Positions 22,168-35,164 of a stretch of DNA of 64,000 bases are shown here, one piece after another. Below the pieces are notes generated by a model that made no database searches, had not been told where the DNA came from, and saw only the letters and a list, made by a program, of their open reading frames with translations. Origin of the DNA: Cudoniella acicularis (taxonomy: Eukaryota > Ascomycota > Leotiomycetes > Helotiales > Helotiaceae). Within the stretch, counting starts at the first letter, position 1. Each line of letters begins with the position of its first letter. The translations under genes and the position numbers were made by a program. Location: the NCBI GenBank assembly GCA_013054445.1, contig JAAMPI010000022.1:31573-95572 (forward strand). Direction: 5' to 3'.

Positions 22168-25100
22168 TCATGAACCCGGACCTCCATGTCCCATACCAAA
22201 AATGTTTTGTGGCCAAACACCTATGCCATTAACTTGCTCGCCGGCAAGATGATCCATCGCATCTCCCGAATTCGCCGTTATGCCTTGCGGTATTGGAACA
22301 CCATTTCCATGTGCAACCCCTCTTGCTTGTTGGAGGTCCATCAACGCGTTAGCAGAGTAACAATCCTGAGGCTCCAAATTACCAGCCATAGCTGTCCATT
22401 GTTGCCAGGCCTGTGAGCCGGAAGTGGGGTTATGCGAGTCCCGTCTCCATGTGTCGGGCGACATTTGTGAACCTTGTGCAGCGAGAGCAGCGAGAAGTGG
22501 CGCATCGGCTGTACCAGTAGAAGTAGGATAGTTGGAAAAAGGAGTTTGCTGTGGTGTATAGGCTATACTTGATGAGTTCGGGACTGTATCAGAATAAGAC
22601 TGATATTGCGTTGCTTGCGGGTAGGGAGTTGGTTGATGATGAAGCTGGCCGTCTACTGGCGCGTATGCTCGTCCCGTTGGATCATTTCCATTGGCTGGGC
22701 CACTGTTGCTGTAGCCGTAAGAGGAGTTCGTTGAGAAAATGGGAGGTGAAGGTTCGGGGGGTGATTCTGATAGTTTTATAATCTTCTCGTGCTTCTGTAT
22801 ATTTTTCACTGGCAGGCTTCGCTTCAAGAGTCCAAGAGTTCCCTCGGTGACAACTTGGACAGCTTCACGTAATCGCGTTCCTGAGCCTGGGAAAGTTAAT
22901 TGTGCTCATCTGTAGATACTTGAACGCAACTCACCTAACAGACGACCAACGTCTCCCATGATGGCTAGCCACGATTTCATCTCTTCTTCCAATGCCTGAA
23001 AATCAGCTGGAGACGTTTCACCACGCTTCTCCCATTGCGCGAAAAGAGTCGTTGTTATTGCCATCACATATACCGCACTATTGTACCAAGTCGTATCAAG
23101 GCTTTTGAATTTCTGAAGCTCTTTCACAACACGGAGCATTTGGCGAGAGGATTCAACACAAATCCTCATACTATCAGCATTGAATTGCGTATCATTTGTC
23201 ATCGAAACCGAAGGGTGCCGGAGAAGTATGCGAAATTCAAGAGTCCATGCTTCAGCATACAAAGCAAAAATCTGATGTTCCGAATGCTGGTCATTCTTCG
23301 CATGTTCTCTGGTTAATTCAGGAGGGAAATTTTCCTTCCAAGAGCGCAATTTCGATTCAAGGGCATTGACTGTTGGAATATATTTCTCGGGTTGGCGACG
23401 AACAGAATAAATCGTGTTGTACATCTCCATAAAAAGCGGGATCATTTTGATGGCTTGAATCCCTATCTTGTGAAGACATTTCGCAGGTCTCGTATTGTCT
23501 ATCCCATTCTCGGAGAGCAAATCGTCATCGATTTCTTCAGGCATTTCGACATCAAAGTCTTCGTATCTGAACGCCAAAGGCCGCCCAAGCTTACCACTGA
23601 GTGCAACATGTGTCAAAATTAATGACCAGAAAATACGCTTCCTCATCTCAACGTCCAGAGGATTCGGGGTAATGTCAGTTGCCCATCTCTTAAATGAGCG
23701 ATGAAGGCCAAGTTCAATCGCTCGAGACAAGGTAGCCTGAGTTAAGATCCAGCTGGCACCCGGCTTTGGAAAGTTTCGGAGGTGCAAGCAGATCAATGCT
23801 AACGCTTGCACATCTTGCACCGTGTGGCTGCAGGACAATTCATAAAACTTACTAAGGGCGTAATGATAATGCATGTTTGATTGACGGTTGTAAGTGGCCT
23901 GCTGGCCAGGATCTTCCCAATTCCGGACGGCGACTTGAAAGGTCATTATTGCCATAACTGTATGAACCAGAACTATTTCGGACGCTTTAGGTTTATAGTG
24001 CGGCTCGTAAAAACGAGATAACTAGCGCCATTAGCGGGGTTAAATTTGGGTTAAATGACCCACTCACCATTGCCAAAAGCGTGGGTTTGTGGAGCAAAGG
24101 CACATAAGGATTGATCACACGAAAGTACCAGTCCATATAGGTAAAAGCCTGATCCTTAGGAGGTAGGTCTGGCTTTTGCTCTGGGTTCCTATTGAGGGTG
24201 GTTTGCAAAAAGGCTTGGTAGGACTTGTTGTAAAGTTGCAAATGGCCGAGAGAAGGGTCCGGTTCGTCCATATCTATCGATTCGAAGTCTGCAATATCAA
24301 TCTCCATTCCCAAAATAGACAGCACAGTTCCCTTGATCGAGCTCAGATTGGAATTCGCCGCCGAGACACCAAGATAGTTGTCACCAGTACATCCGGCACG
24401 GAAGGCTGGCAGTGTGCGGAACATATTTGTCTCCTGCTGCTGTCCTACTATAGAATTTGCAGTCTCGGGTGTGTACGACGAGGGGGTAGGGCTCCATGCC
24501 GGCGCCTGCGAGCTCGATTGGTTGTATTCGAAGCCTGGAGATGTCGCATCCTGATAGCCATTCGCAGGCTTAACATCGATTCCAGCCTGCAACAGTTTCT
24601 GCCGCAATTCGCGGACCTGCTGCTGTAGGTCGCGGTTCTGCTGCTCGATTCCCTCCACATACCCTCGCGATGTCGCGCGGCCAGTAATGCGGTCGGTGGT
24701 TCGACATTCGGTATTATTTTGCAAGCAAGGCGAGCATCCTCCAGGTAGGCCATCGCAGCGAATCTTGCGGACCTACACAGTGGTATATATATTAGCATTA
24801 GGCGTGAGACCCACGTGGTGAGACACGCCGGAGAGCTGGAGGAGAGCTCCCACCTTGCATCGATCGCACGCCTGGCCTGTTCGTGTTGACGACTGCAACT
24901 TTTTCTTCACGACACTGGAAAACTCCTCTGGACGCTCTGCGCGGGGTTGTTTCCCCGGCGCGCCGCTGGGTTCCCCAGCAGCAGTGCGCTTTCCAGGCAT
25001 CGCAGTCGCATATGTCCCGAAGCCGTCGTGGCAGACGGAGGATTCCGTTTTGATGGGAGATGCCGCTGTGTGCGCGTGTGATGCTGGATATCCAAGCCCT

Positions 25101-25273
25101 CCTTCAAAGTGATGGTGCTCGAGTCGAGAGTCCCGTTGCACAATTGCAACAGTAGGGGCAGCGTGCGGCGCGTAGTAGGGAGAATATGCGAATTCTTGTT
25201 GTCGTCTGGCCTCGGCGGCTTGCTCTTCTTGAGCGAGGAGGAATTGCGACTCGGAGGGGTAAAAGGGCCTCAT
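22168..25273 (-). CDS. Zn(II)2Cys6 fungal transcription factor
   Basis: Four exons: 25273-24854, 24772-24068, 24021-22935 and 22886-22168. The total is 2931 nt (976 residues). I start at ATG 25273 (MRPFYPSESQFLLAQEEQ); the frame stays open to 25348 but nothing upstream looks needed. The binuclear zinc cluster is assembled across the first intron: CDRCKVRKIRC, then DGLPGGCSPCLQNNTEC, at about residues 136-163. A short coiled coil follows (QQNRDLQQQVRELRQKLLQA), the usual dimerisation element. A fungal-specific regulatory domain (Fungal_trans type) occupies about 320-640 and includes HYHYALSKFYELSCSHTVQD and RKRIFWSLILTHVALSGKLG. The C-terminal 240 residues are Gln/Pro/Ser-rich and may activate transcription. 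A nuclear DNA-binding regulator is secure. Targets cannot be told, and no neighbouring gene cluster suggests them. Confidence 0.92.
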
Positions 25274-27443
25274 GGTTGAGCACCTCCACCTGGGAGCTTT
25301 GGGGCTGGGGCCGAACACTGGGACTAAACCGCGTAGGGCCTTGAACAACCCGCCAGCACTTGAATCAGACGGAAGCTACCACAAAAAACACTGGCGCAAG
25401 CTGCGAGTCCTTTTCGTAGAATATATTCTCAAGCTCATAGCAAGAGGGGGAGCTCTGGAGTCTAAAGTTCAGAGTCTAGACGTCACATTCAAAAGAGGCA
25501 GAGGCTGGCATATTGGCACATTCGCAAATGGCACATTGGCACCTTTGCAGGGGCCGCACAGCCATCACATCGAAGCTCTCGAGCAGTAGGCTCTGGCAGT
25601 CTGGCACCCAAAAAGTTCAGCTCCCACCGCAATAATGGGACGGCGTCCATGTCAACGTCTAAGAGGTGCCCTAATTAGCCGTAGGGCCATCGCTCAACGG
25701 CTCAACGCCTACCACCTGGAGGACCTCCTGAAGCAAAGAGCAGACGCATTTGCGCCTAGTGGCCAGCCTTGTCCTGTCTCCCAGATCTCGGAACCCCAGG
25801 ATGCCGCAGCGATCAGGGCGACAGAGCTTACAATTACGGCATCTCCCCTGTGGGAGACACACATTGAAGCGCTGCTCGACCAGAAACGTCCTTTCCCCGC
25901 TGCTGGCCGTGACGCAACTGAAGTTCCCAAACTAGACGCCGGCGCTATGCACTCAACCACACCTGCAAGCCCGTGACAAGGCCGCCGGATTAAACCCACC
26001 GGCGCCAGTCCAGTGTCTGCACTGTCCGCGCTGTCCGCACTGTCTGGTGCGGATCTGCAGCCCGTTGGGGTCCGAGGGTGGCCCTCACTGCCCCTCAACA
26101 GGCTCAGCTTCCTAGGTTGATGTCCCTGCTAGTGTCTGATAGGCCCTCCCTCCCTCTCGTCCTGTCTCAAATCGTACGAGCGCTGTGGCCAGACTGCGGT
26201 GTGCTGCGAGCAAAATAATAGTCTAATTGGATTTTGACATCCAAGGATGCCAGCGCGGAAATCTGAAGAGCATCCGCCATCTCGTTTCCTTCCCGCAGAC
26301 CCGTTTTTGCGCTTTACCCATAAACGGGCCCAACCCATGACTCTCCCGACAGCCAGGAGCCAGGAGCCAGGGCTTGAGATGTCATTTAAGCTTCAAGCTC
26401 GGTTCGGTAATTTGCAGATCGTTGCGCTATGGCGAGTGTGATCGTGATGTGATCACTCTGCACGGTCGTGGTGAGTACGAAGTGCTTGTTTGGCAATCGA
26501 ATGCATGTAATAGAAGAGTCCCCCTGCCATTCTCGCCGTCTTGCTTTTTACTGAAGCTTCCCCTGCTACTGCTATGTGTCGCAAAAGGAGTCTGACCCTG
26601 CCTATGGATGTCTATTTGTACTGTACGGAAAAATCGACAAGGAGGATCTCCGTTGGGCAACACGTTGACAGGGCAGGGCAATCACGGCGAAGTGCCAGAA
26701 ATGCAGAGTTCACTCCAATCAAGATAAATTCAACCAGGACCGGGTCGCGGATCGGCATTGCATGTTCCTGCCCCCCTGTGCTTTTCCTAAACACCGATGG
26801 CTTGCAGAAATAATTCGCTACGGTAAGCCAAAAGGGATGTATGCCGGAATTTCCTTAACATAGCATCTCACAATTCTCACTAGGACTTCAAACCATGTGA
26901 ATTCTTATCTGAATATTAATTTAGAAGAATAGAATCCTGGCAGTTGATCGGTGAACCTCCATTCACGCCCGATAGCGCACTGTGGGATGACAATTATCAA
27001 TATAACCCCCACTGGCTGACTGGGTACTTCGTCAACTGGCTGATACTACAAGTACCTTGGTACCATTTTCCTTTTCAAACTGGGGTGGATGACAGGTGGA
27101 CGAAAGGAGATCTACCCTACAAGGGATCAAGGGAGCCTCAACAGCGTATTTAGGATTTTTAAAACTTTGGTGTGCCTCTGTGCGTCCAAAAGACGTTGGC
27201 TGGTCGAGGCTTTTGGGATGTGACGTGCGCTTGGCCAACCGTAGCCCATTGCGAGGGCTGAGACTCTTTTCCCAAGACATCCTGAGGCTCAGGGGACAAA
27301 ACCAGTATCGTGAGTCGCCGACCGCTGCTTAATAAAAGCTACCACCCACAGATACGCAAGACGCAAGGCAAGGGAACCGTCGCCAGCCTGTGAACCTAAC
27401 GGCCTACTCGCGTGCCGGATCCGATAATTCCCTCCCGGCCACC
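25274..27443. other. intergenic between divergent genes
   Basis: This is the upstream region for both the Zn2Cys6 regulator (minus strand) and CGI121 (plus strand). A tiny 9-bp tandem repeat (ctgtccgcn) sits at about 26016-26048. Open frames here are short and unrecognisable. Confidence 0.45.
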
Positions 27444-28623
27444 ATGGCTGCAAAGGCGCTCCTAGAAACAGTTCACCTCGAGCACGTGCCAGCCAGCCAC
27501 GCCATCCACATCACACTCTACCGCAATATCACGAATGCGTCTTTCCTGCAGCAGCAACTGCTTGCAGGGAACACGAGTTTCGAGTATGCTCTTATCGATG
27601 CGAGCGTGGTTTGTCTTTCCCCTTCGACCTCATCTAAACTTTTCGGTCCATGTGATGCTCCAAATATCACTGACACCCCTTTTGCTCAAAAGATTGTATC
27701 AAGGCTACATGTTCTAGCAGCTGCCTTCCGCGCTATCAATGATTCAATCTCAGGCCGCCTGCGCAGTCGAAATGTGCACTCTGAGATTGTCTTTTCACTG
27801 AGTCCGAACAACAATGTTTGTCCCACTATCCCTTATATCTCGGTGTCATCCTTCCCTCCTTCGTTTCCTTTACGGTATGCTATCTATGAAGTTGCAGATT
27901 CATATACCTAGGTTCTACTTTATGTCTTCAACTAGTTCGGCATGATTAGTATTCACGTCCTTGTCTCAATACCCTGGTTTCCGTTCGACAACTTCAATCT
28001 ACCAGGTGTAGCCGCACGACACATGTTCTATCACCTCTCATCCAGTCAATGCTCGATTTGAATACAGCATGAATTCTATTCTTCACTACCTGCTTGAAGT
28101 CCCGTTTCTCTGCATCTCGCACTCAGCCAGCCACGTTCCTACATGTCTTCGAATTGCCTCTCCTTTCCCAAATCCGCATTCTCGCAGTCCTTCTTCCTCC
28201 CATCAGTCATTACGACCTTACTCTTCCAAGTCCTCATACTGATTTCTAACCCCCCAGATCGCCGAATCCTTCCGTCGCTTCGGCATCACCCCTGATACAA
28301 CCAGCCTGCTCATCATCAAAGTCAGCACCCCAACATCACCCACCACCGCCTCAGAAGTACAAGCCCACCTCGATGCCGAAATCCAGGGAGAACCCATCCC
28401 CTTCACTGATTCCGAGCTCGCTCAGATCTCGGACATTCCACGGATTAAGAAGATATACAAGCTCAACAACAGCGGAAATGGAAATGGAGGGGGGAAGAAG
28501 AAAGAGAAGGTGGTCAATGGCGACGGAGTGAATGGTGTCGGTAAGCTAACGGCAGAAGAGGAAAAGAAGGAGTTGGAGGTACAGGTTCTAGGTGCCATGG
28601 CATTGAGAGGTGCAACGAACTAG
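27444..28623 (+). CDS. CGI121: KEOPS complex subunit Cgi121
   Basis: Three exons: 27444-27608, 27693-27815 and 28258-28623, giving 217 residues. ATG 27444 is in good context (ACCATGG). The protein reads [20 protein letters not shown], then [20 protein letters not shown], then [17 protein letters not shown]. These match the Cgi121/TPRKB family. KEOPS makes the universal N6-threonylcarbamoyl modification (t6A37) of ANN-decoding tRNAs and also affects telomeres; Cgi121 binds the kinase Bud32 and the tRNA 3' end. The C-terminus has a low-complexity Gly/Lys insert ([12 protein letters not shown]). Both introns use the weaker donor GTTTGT, and the second, 442 nt, is the longest in the window. Confidence 0.9.
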
Positions 28624-30239
28624 GATTGATTGAACGAATAAAAAATGAACCAAAAGAATATCGCAACAGAAGTCAAAAGCGCCAAGCTTTCAAATCACTT
28701 ACCTTACTCATATCTGCAGTGTCTCAAGAAGGAAAATCAAATTGGCCACCCAGCAAGCCCTCTCCGACAGTACAGAAATCAAGACTGAAGAGCCGGCAGC
28801 AAAACTCTCTACCGCTATCGCTCATCTACTGCGAACCACTATCTATCTTCTTGCAAAGCCAACAAGCCAAACTACAGTTCTACTCAGGGCAGGATTCTTT
28901 ATTACTTGCGTCTCTCTTTTTCTCGCCCAGTTTCGCACGAGCGGTAAACGCTACAGTCGCCACGTCAGGGCTTGTCTGGGAGAAATATCAACATCACGGC
29001 AACCGTTTCAGCACAAAATAAGCTATATTAATTATGATCATCAGGATACGAAGCAAGGTTGACGAGTAGGTCCTTGGAATCGAACATGGACAAGTATTTC
29101 CACCTCGATCAGCGCGGCAACCGGTGTTTTCCTGTTTTGAAGCATTGAGGCGGGTTCATAAAGCGGACGGCGGACCCCAATGATCAGAGAAACAGTGTAC
29201 ACGTCTCGATTTCATTGCCCTATCTATTGTATGCGTGCATGACATTGTCTGCTGAATCTCTTTCTTAGGAAGTACCGGCCTTGCCTGCTCTCTCGAAGTC
29301 CGACTTACCTCGCAAAACTCGAAAGGCACCACACAGGAATCGATTTGATAAGGAAAACCTCCTATTACGAACACATTACTCCTTTTTAACACTAACCTGA
29401 CGTGCAAAGCAGTTGATTCATTGCCAGAGTTGGCTTTCCACGCCTTGAATAAAACTTGAACCAAACTTTCGGATTTGGGTAAGCTTCGCCGAGCATAAGG
29501 TAGGTAGAAACACTTCAAAATATCAAAACAATCACAAATTTTAACGTTGTTGTATTCAGTTTGTGGACGCTATAGCTTCAGATATCTATTCTAGAGAGAT
29601 TTCTGCGATGATAATATTCTCGAAAAAGAGAGCTTGCGGGACGGGAACGTTGGACGGTGGACAGATTACAGCTCGAAAAATAAACAACTGTGTTAATGTT
29701 AGATATTACCAAGAATATATCGGTACGGTTTTAAATATCTTCCAGTCCATTCAGGTTACTTAGACTCTTATTTAAGTTTGTGGTTATTTGATAAATTCCA
29801 AGTGTTTTGTGCGACTCCGTAAGGACTATCACTAAGCGTTGGAAGAAACAGTGAGGAATATTTGAAGAGGCGTTTATACTTAGGTATTTCACGGGAGGAG
29901 ACTTAGCAGATTATGTTTGAAGGTCTTTTTATTTCGTGATGTACTATCAAGCAAAGTAGCAAACTACTGCAATTTTCTTGCTTCTTCGAAGATAGGGAGA
30001 CCCGCTCGACAGATCGAGATAATCTTACATAATTTATGGAAGCTGGAAAGAAAACATGAAATGCTCGTCATTTGTCATGAGTAGTAAATTCGGTACAGGT
30101 GTATTTTCGTAGCTTTGAGGGAGAACCATGGTGATATTGCTGAACAAGTGGTCATTTTGGCCGGGGATGCGTAAATGAGGCGCGCTTGATGATCCGAGAC
30201 GGAAGAATCGAAAATAGTAAACTACGCAGTGACGAAGTG
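28624..30239. other. intergenic, no gene seen
   Basis: Mixed-composition sequence lies between CGI121 and the BTB remnant, both of which have their 3' ends toward it. Short open frames (for example 28742-29062) lack ATG starts or recognisable content. Confidence 0.45.
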
Positions 30240-30247
30240 AGGAGAGC

Positions 30248-30866
30248 TCACCAATCCTCCTCAGATTCATCCCATGGAAGCTCTTCGTCGATAATTGAAG
30301 TACACCAAAAAATATATCTCATCTCGTCGGAACCGGCGGTGATCGACTTAGATAGAGTAGATTTGTTTGACATTAAATCCGTCAGAGCTTTAATGCTGGT
30401 AGTAGTGGATGTGGTCTTTTCTTTTTCATAGTCGAGAGCATTCCGGTAGTACTGTGGAAGAGCTACTTTATAAGGCTGCAACTGATTTATGAGCTCTTCA
30501 AAAGCTATATCCATCTCAGTTTTCTTGTTTTTTTCTCCCTTCTCGAAGTGCCTTTTTGCAGCTCGCAGTAGCAGTTCTCGCTGAGCTTGTATGATCTTTT
30601 CGTAGATCTTCTCTCGCGCGGCCCTTACAATGCCATCCAGCTTTGTCGGCGGAGTCCAAAAATTTGAAAAAGAAGTGGGAATGCAACTTCAAAACGACTG
30701 GATGAACATGGAATTCTGTGTCGAAGACCTTCAGTCGAGTGTCTACCGCAAGTCCACGCGCAGTGAAAACAATTGGGCTGGGGATGTTGTCTATCGTGAT
30801 AACGTTTGTATTGATGAGGTGCGCGCGGCCATTGCTGTGGTGTTTTGGCGCAGACGAGATTATCAA
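30248..30866 (-). pseudogene. truncated, frameshifted BTB-domain gene copy
   Basis: The upstream part reads VDTRLKVFDTEFHVHPVVLK then LHSHFFFKFLDSADKAG. It matches the first half of the BTB domain of the intact gene next door (DLRFKVFNREFHVHSVILRV). The match stops near 30650. A different frame then reads KLDGIVRAAREKIYEKIIQA and on to the C-terminus, ending ELPWDESEEDW; the neighbour ends EFPWDESETDW. Compared with the neighbour, the rest of the BTB fold and the start of the middle region are missing, and the reading frame changes at the join. No ATG heads the first part. This is most simply an internally deleted tandem copy. Confidence 0.65.
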
Positions 30867-31792
30867 GCCAGTTGAGGCCCGATGGATGTGGAAGAAATCT
30901 CTGTAGAAGACGAAGGCGGAGAATTTGACAAGTTGGAGAGAGACGCGACCGGAAGAAAACCGAGGTCAGCCTTGTGAGGCGGCGGACGTGCTCTGCAGTT
31001 CAAGACCGCGGAAGTGAATTTGAAGGCCATGAATCATAATACGAGCACCTTCACTGCAAGGAGACGGCAAGAAGAAAGTGCTGTTCAAAGTCTAAGTGTT
31101 ACAAGATCGCACATGCGATTCTTTGTTCCTGTTCATTCAAGGAGCAAGCGCTAAGTGAAACCCTAACTTCAAAAACAACCACAAGTTGAAATATATACAC
31201 TAGTACAGTTTCCCGTTTATCACTCGAGCACCTGCCCCCAAGCTGCTTGACAAGTCCAACGGTGCCACATCTCAGAGGCCTTCCCGCAGAAACATCCATA
31301 GCACGTAAATACTTTCATGTTCTTTTTACGAGCCACGACATTGAGATGGATCAAATATCTTTAGATATGCATTTGTATTCGTTTGCTTAGAAAACCAACC
31401 AGTATTTTGCTATCATTCACGCCACTTGAGATGCAAATTTCCCCCATAGTTGTCCTCCTACGATGCCCATAAAATATTTCGCTTTTTCCTTCGTGTGAAA
31501 CTAAAATGTGTGTACTTGCTGATGCCTAGTGTATGATCCAATGGCCTGTGCCTCAAACTTTCCGTGAATGCTGTGATATGCGGGAAGAAATGTTACCCCG
31601 AAGGCGGGCATTCTAACTTTGGTAGAAAGCTGCCGTGAAATGAGGACAATTGATGCTAAATGATTTGATTTGCGACTGGTGAAGTTGCTTCTCGAATCGC
31701 CGTTAAATTGCGAGGATTACCGTCGAAGCTTAGAAAGTGCTGGAATTTTCGTCAGCATTCAGGTATAGAGTGTAGGGACATTTGATCTACTT
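30867..31792. other. spacer between the two BTB copies
   Basis: About 0.9 kb carries no credible open frame. It presumably contains the 3' UTR of the intact BTB gene and the dead promoter of the remnant. Confidence 0.45.
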
Positions 31793-32884
31793 TTACCAAT
31801 CAGTCTCCGATTCGTCCCATGGGAATTCCTCTACATCAATACAGAGAAAGTGATCCCTGAATTTGCCCTCTCCAGTGCCTTTCTTGGACTTTTCTAAAAC
31901 AAGGTTAGATTTGAGAACAGGATCAAGGATTTCTTTGAGGGCGTCCCCAAGGGCGGCTTTCTGACAGGGCATGTGATAAATGCTGTTGTAGTAGAGGGGC
32001 AGCAAAACCTTGCCTTCTTCTTCTGAAGAGTTACGGCATTCTTGAGCCAGACTCATAATTGACTTTCCAACGTCGCCAAATTTTTTCGGGTCTGAATAAA
32101 TGTTGACGAGGCCGTGATGGACGCGCGCAATTTCGCTTTCCATGTTGAGCTTTGCCTTGCAAGCTATATGTTTCAATTTAGTAGTTCGGAGCTGAGTGAA
32201 TTTGGGGTTGGACCAAGGACCGAGTACATGAATAAAGGCCTCCTTGAAAAGAACTTTGTGCCGAAGTTTGTAACTGGCCTCTAATAGAGCACAAGCATTC
32301 CTGCTGATAGTCGGGATAAATCCAGGGCTGGTGAACAGAGCCTGGTAAACGGAGCTGGACACAATTGGGAGACAGCAGAGGTAGTCGGCGAGCCTCGTCA
32401 TTCTGATTAGTTCATTGCAATCAACGATTTGGTACTGGCGGTTAAAGAGAGCGCACAGGATATTGCGGAAAGCTCTTTCCTCGTAGACAGGGTTTCCTTT
32501 TAATTTGGAGATATCTGCATCCTTTCCCTTAATAGAGAATCAGTATTGCATATATAAGTCCAATGATAAAATGCGATTTACCTCTGGAGGTTTGCTAGTT
32601 ATGCACCAACTCCCGTCGTCCTCGATCTTAGTATACCACTCGTAGGTGAACAGACCCGATGCTGGCTTTTGGTCCTCAAGGTTGATGGGATCCAGAAATT
32701 TGCGAAAGAATGCCGAGTTGACCCTTAGAATTACTGAATGGACGTGAAACTCGCGATTAAAAACCTTGAAACGAAGATCGGGTCTAGTGCCAGGAGTGGT
32801 GAAGACGGTGGGCGGCTCAACCTCAACCTTCGGCTTTTTAGCTAGAGGTCCCTCCAGATCATTTGGTCGTTTTGCGCCGGACAT
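31793..32884 (-). CDS. BTB/POZ-domain protein
   Basis: Two exons: 32884-32582 and 32527-31793, with a 54-nt intron. It encodes 345 residues from ATG 32884 (MSGAKRPNDLEGPLAKKPK). The BTB domain begins near residue 35 (DLRFKVFNREFHVHSVILRV, then SAFFRKFLDP) and ends around 140 (ELIRMTRLADYLCCLP). The remainder is an alpha-helical region of unknown type, ending in the acidic FPWDESETDW. BTB proteins dimerise and often feed substrates to Cullin-3 ligases. Filamentous ascomycetes hold many short, fast-evolving members like this one with no known role. A broken tandem copy lies 0.9 kb downstream. Confidence in the domain is good; function is unknown. Confidence 0.8.
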
Positions 32885-35164
32885 GATGACGATCTTGACG
32901 AATCCCTTGTGGGATGGTTTTCGTGACTTGTTGATTCAAGAGATGCGGCTCGCACTCTTCTTGATCGCGAACTAGAAAAGATCGATCGTGAGACTGGGCC
33001 TTTGTGGAAGAGAATGATCTGTTGAAAAAAAAGGAAGAGATCTTCTTGAGATAATTGTTGTTGACGCGCTCGTGGCCAGATCAGTCGAGTAATACGGGGT
33101 CTTAATTCACTTTGACAAGAGAGAATTAGTATAAGCCGCTCAAAGATGAGATGCAGTGGAACGAACCATGGGCGAAGACGAGGAAGAGGCCCAATTCTTA
33201 AATACCTGTTGCAGATCTGCGTCAGATTGAAACTACAGACCGGCGCTTGTTTGAACCCACTGCGCAGGTGGCAGACTTTTGATGGGTGACGTAGAGTGGT
33301 GTTGGCGCAATGGCGAGAAGAACTGGTTGCGTTGACGAGGAAGAGATCTAGACCCGATATGATTTGCGATAACGGCAAAGATCAAATTACACAAGCGAGG
33401 CGATGTGGAATCCAGAAGAGGGAATGAAGCGAGTTAGTGGTAGATAAGTTGAGGTGTTGTAATCAAGAGTGACCGAGTTGATATTGCCTTTCTATTGAAG
33501 ATCGAAGTAGGAGTAAGCGAGATGAAAGATGCGAGAGTAGCTATCGACAATAATAGGCCTTTGATGTAGCTCAATAAGTTTGAAATACTTTAGGGAAGGC
33601 AGGGCTTGTACCGCTGGAATTAGATGTGTTGGGGCTGTCGTTAATTATCATGGCTAAGTAGCACTCAAAAGGCCAAGTATTTTTACGCGGGGTAGTGCAA
33701 AATTTTGAGATGCCAAAATCTGATCCTCTAGCGGTAAAACTTTCCGAACTCTTAGTCCTTGATGCTGGGCTCTAGAAGGAGTTGGTGAAAATGGTGGAAG
33801 GAGAGATCTCGAAAGATCTTATTCCTGTCAAAGAGACAGATCAAAGAAGAGAAATGCACGAAAGCATCTCTTAGTAGCTTCGGAGGACCGGGGGGTGTTC
33901 TATCCATTAGCTTGGTACAATGAGGCAGCTTTGCCCGTTTCACAAATGCGAAATCACCACTACGAAATCTCGAATAGAACCAGGGCAGCTAAGCAGTAAA
34001 CTCTTGGCCGCAGCCCGTTCACCGTTCTCGTTTGGAACTATTTCTAAGATATAGAATGACAAGTATTAAAGTATAAAGTGGGGTGTGAAACAGACATGGG
34101 AGACTCGAGGTGATGGATGCGAGGAAGGAAGTATATGCAACCCGTCCTTCATATGTACCCAAATCCAGTGGTTTACCCACACAAACATGCATCTGCTGGA
34201 GCCCAAAGGGCCAGTCCACATAGTTCATTGAAGTCCCGTTGCCCATAAAACAGTCTAGTTGCAGAGCCCAAGGTGGCAGCGACCTCAAGTCCGAACCTTT
34301 GCGAGCAGCGCAGCGGAACTCTTTAAAAGGTCTCGATGGTCATGACAGTGGAAATATGCTTGAATATTGCTCAATGGAATATAGTATTTGGGGTACGGAA
34401 ATTTGATGCCGGTCTACACCCTCGAATATTTGCTACCAGAAGATTCTCCCGGGTTGAGGAGAGTAAGCGTCTTGACCATGGTGATAATTCGAGCTAAAGG
34501 ACGACATGTGTCTCGCTGAAGGAAAATCTGTGGATTATGATATTATTGGCGACCAGGTAGCAAATGAAAGGATTTTCAAGACCATGAGGGTGGTCAAAGG
34601 GGGTCGGGATTGATGAGATGTCGTAGGAGATGTTGTTGGAGCAGCAGCCAATTAAGGTTAGGGTTTAGTGATTGCTTACATAATGATCATCCTTAACCTC
34701 ACCTCGTTATTTGACAACCTCCTTTTCTCACACTAGTATTCCTTACAACTCGAAGGCGTATGGAAAGGATAAGATCTCTATTTTTTTGGTGCTGAATGGC
34801 TATTGCTACAGTCCTAATTAATTTCAAGAAGCGAAAACGCCATGAACACCTGACAATAGGAGAAAGATCCAAGGATCAATCTGCCAAAGTTTACGCCTGG
34901 TATAACAGCCACGCACTCAAGCATCATCTCAAATCTTCACCAATTGCGAAAAACTAGAAGTATTACAGTATTTTGACAACACAACAATGTCCCAACTCCA
35001 TGAGCATATTCGTGGTTCCGCCATTTTACCCAAGGCTTCTGCACACTCGATATCGAATTATTTGGTCCAATATCCAATGCGGTCTGCGCGTAATGTGTCG
35101 GAAAAAGGGTAGTAACGAAAGGCGGAATTGACTAAAATTTGCATAGAGGAGTTTTTAAGTCAGA
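32885..35164. other. intergenic, no gene seen
   Basis: The right end is downstream of the RRM-type gene and the left end is upstream of the BTB gene. Open frames (32842-33378, 33752-33943 and 34019-34288, all minus strand) show no family resemblance. No further BTB remnants were recognised. Confidence 0.45.

Noticed and set aside
26010..26050. 9-bp tandem repeat ctgtccgcn
   Set aside because: It is too short (about three copies) and imperfect to mean more than local slippage.
26944..27153. Short frame rich in Trp/Tyr in the CGI121 upstream region
   Set aside because: It is short, unrecognised and followed by no spliceable continuation.
32842..33378. 178-residue minus-strand frame
   Set aside because: It overlaps the start of the BTB gene in another frame and has no recognisable features.
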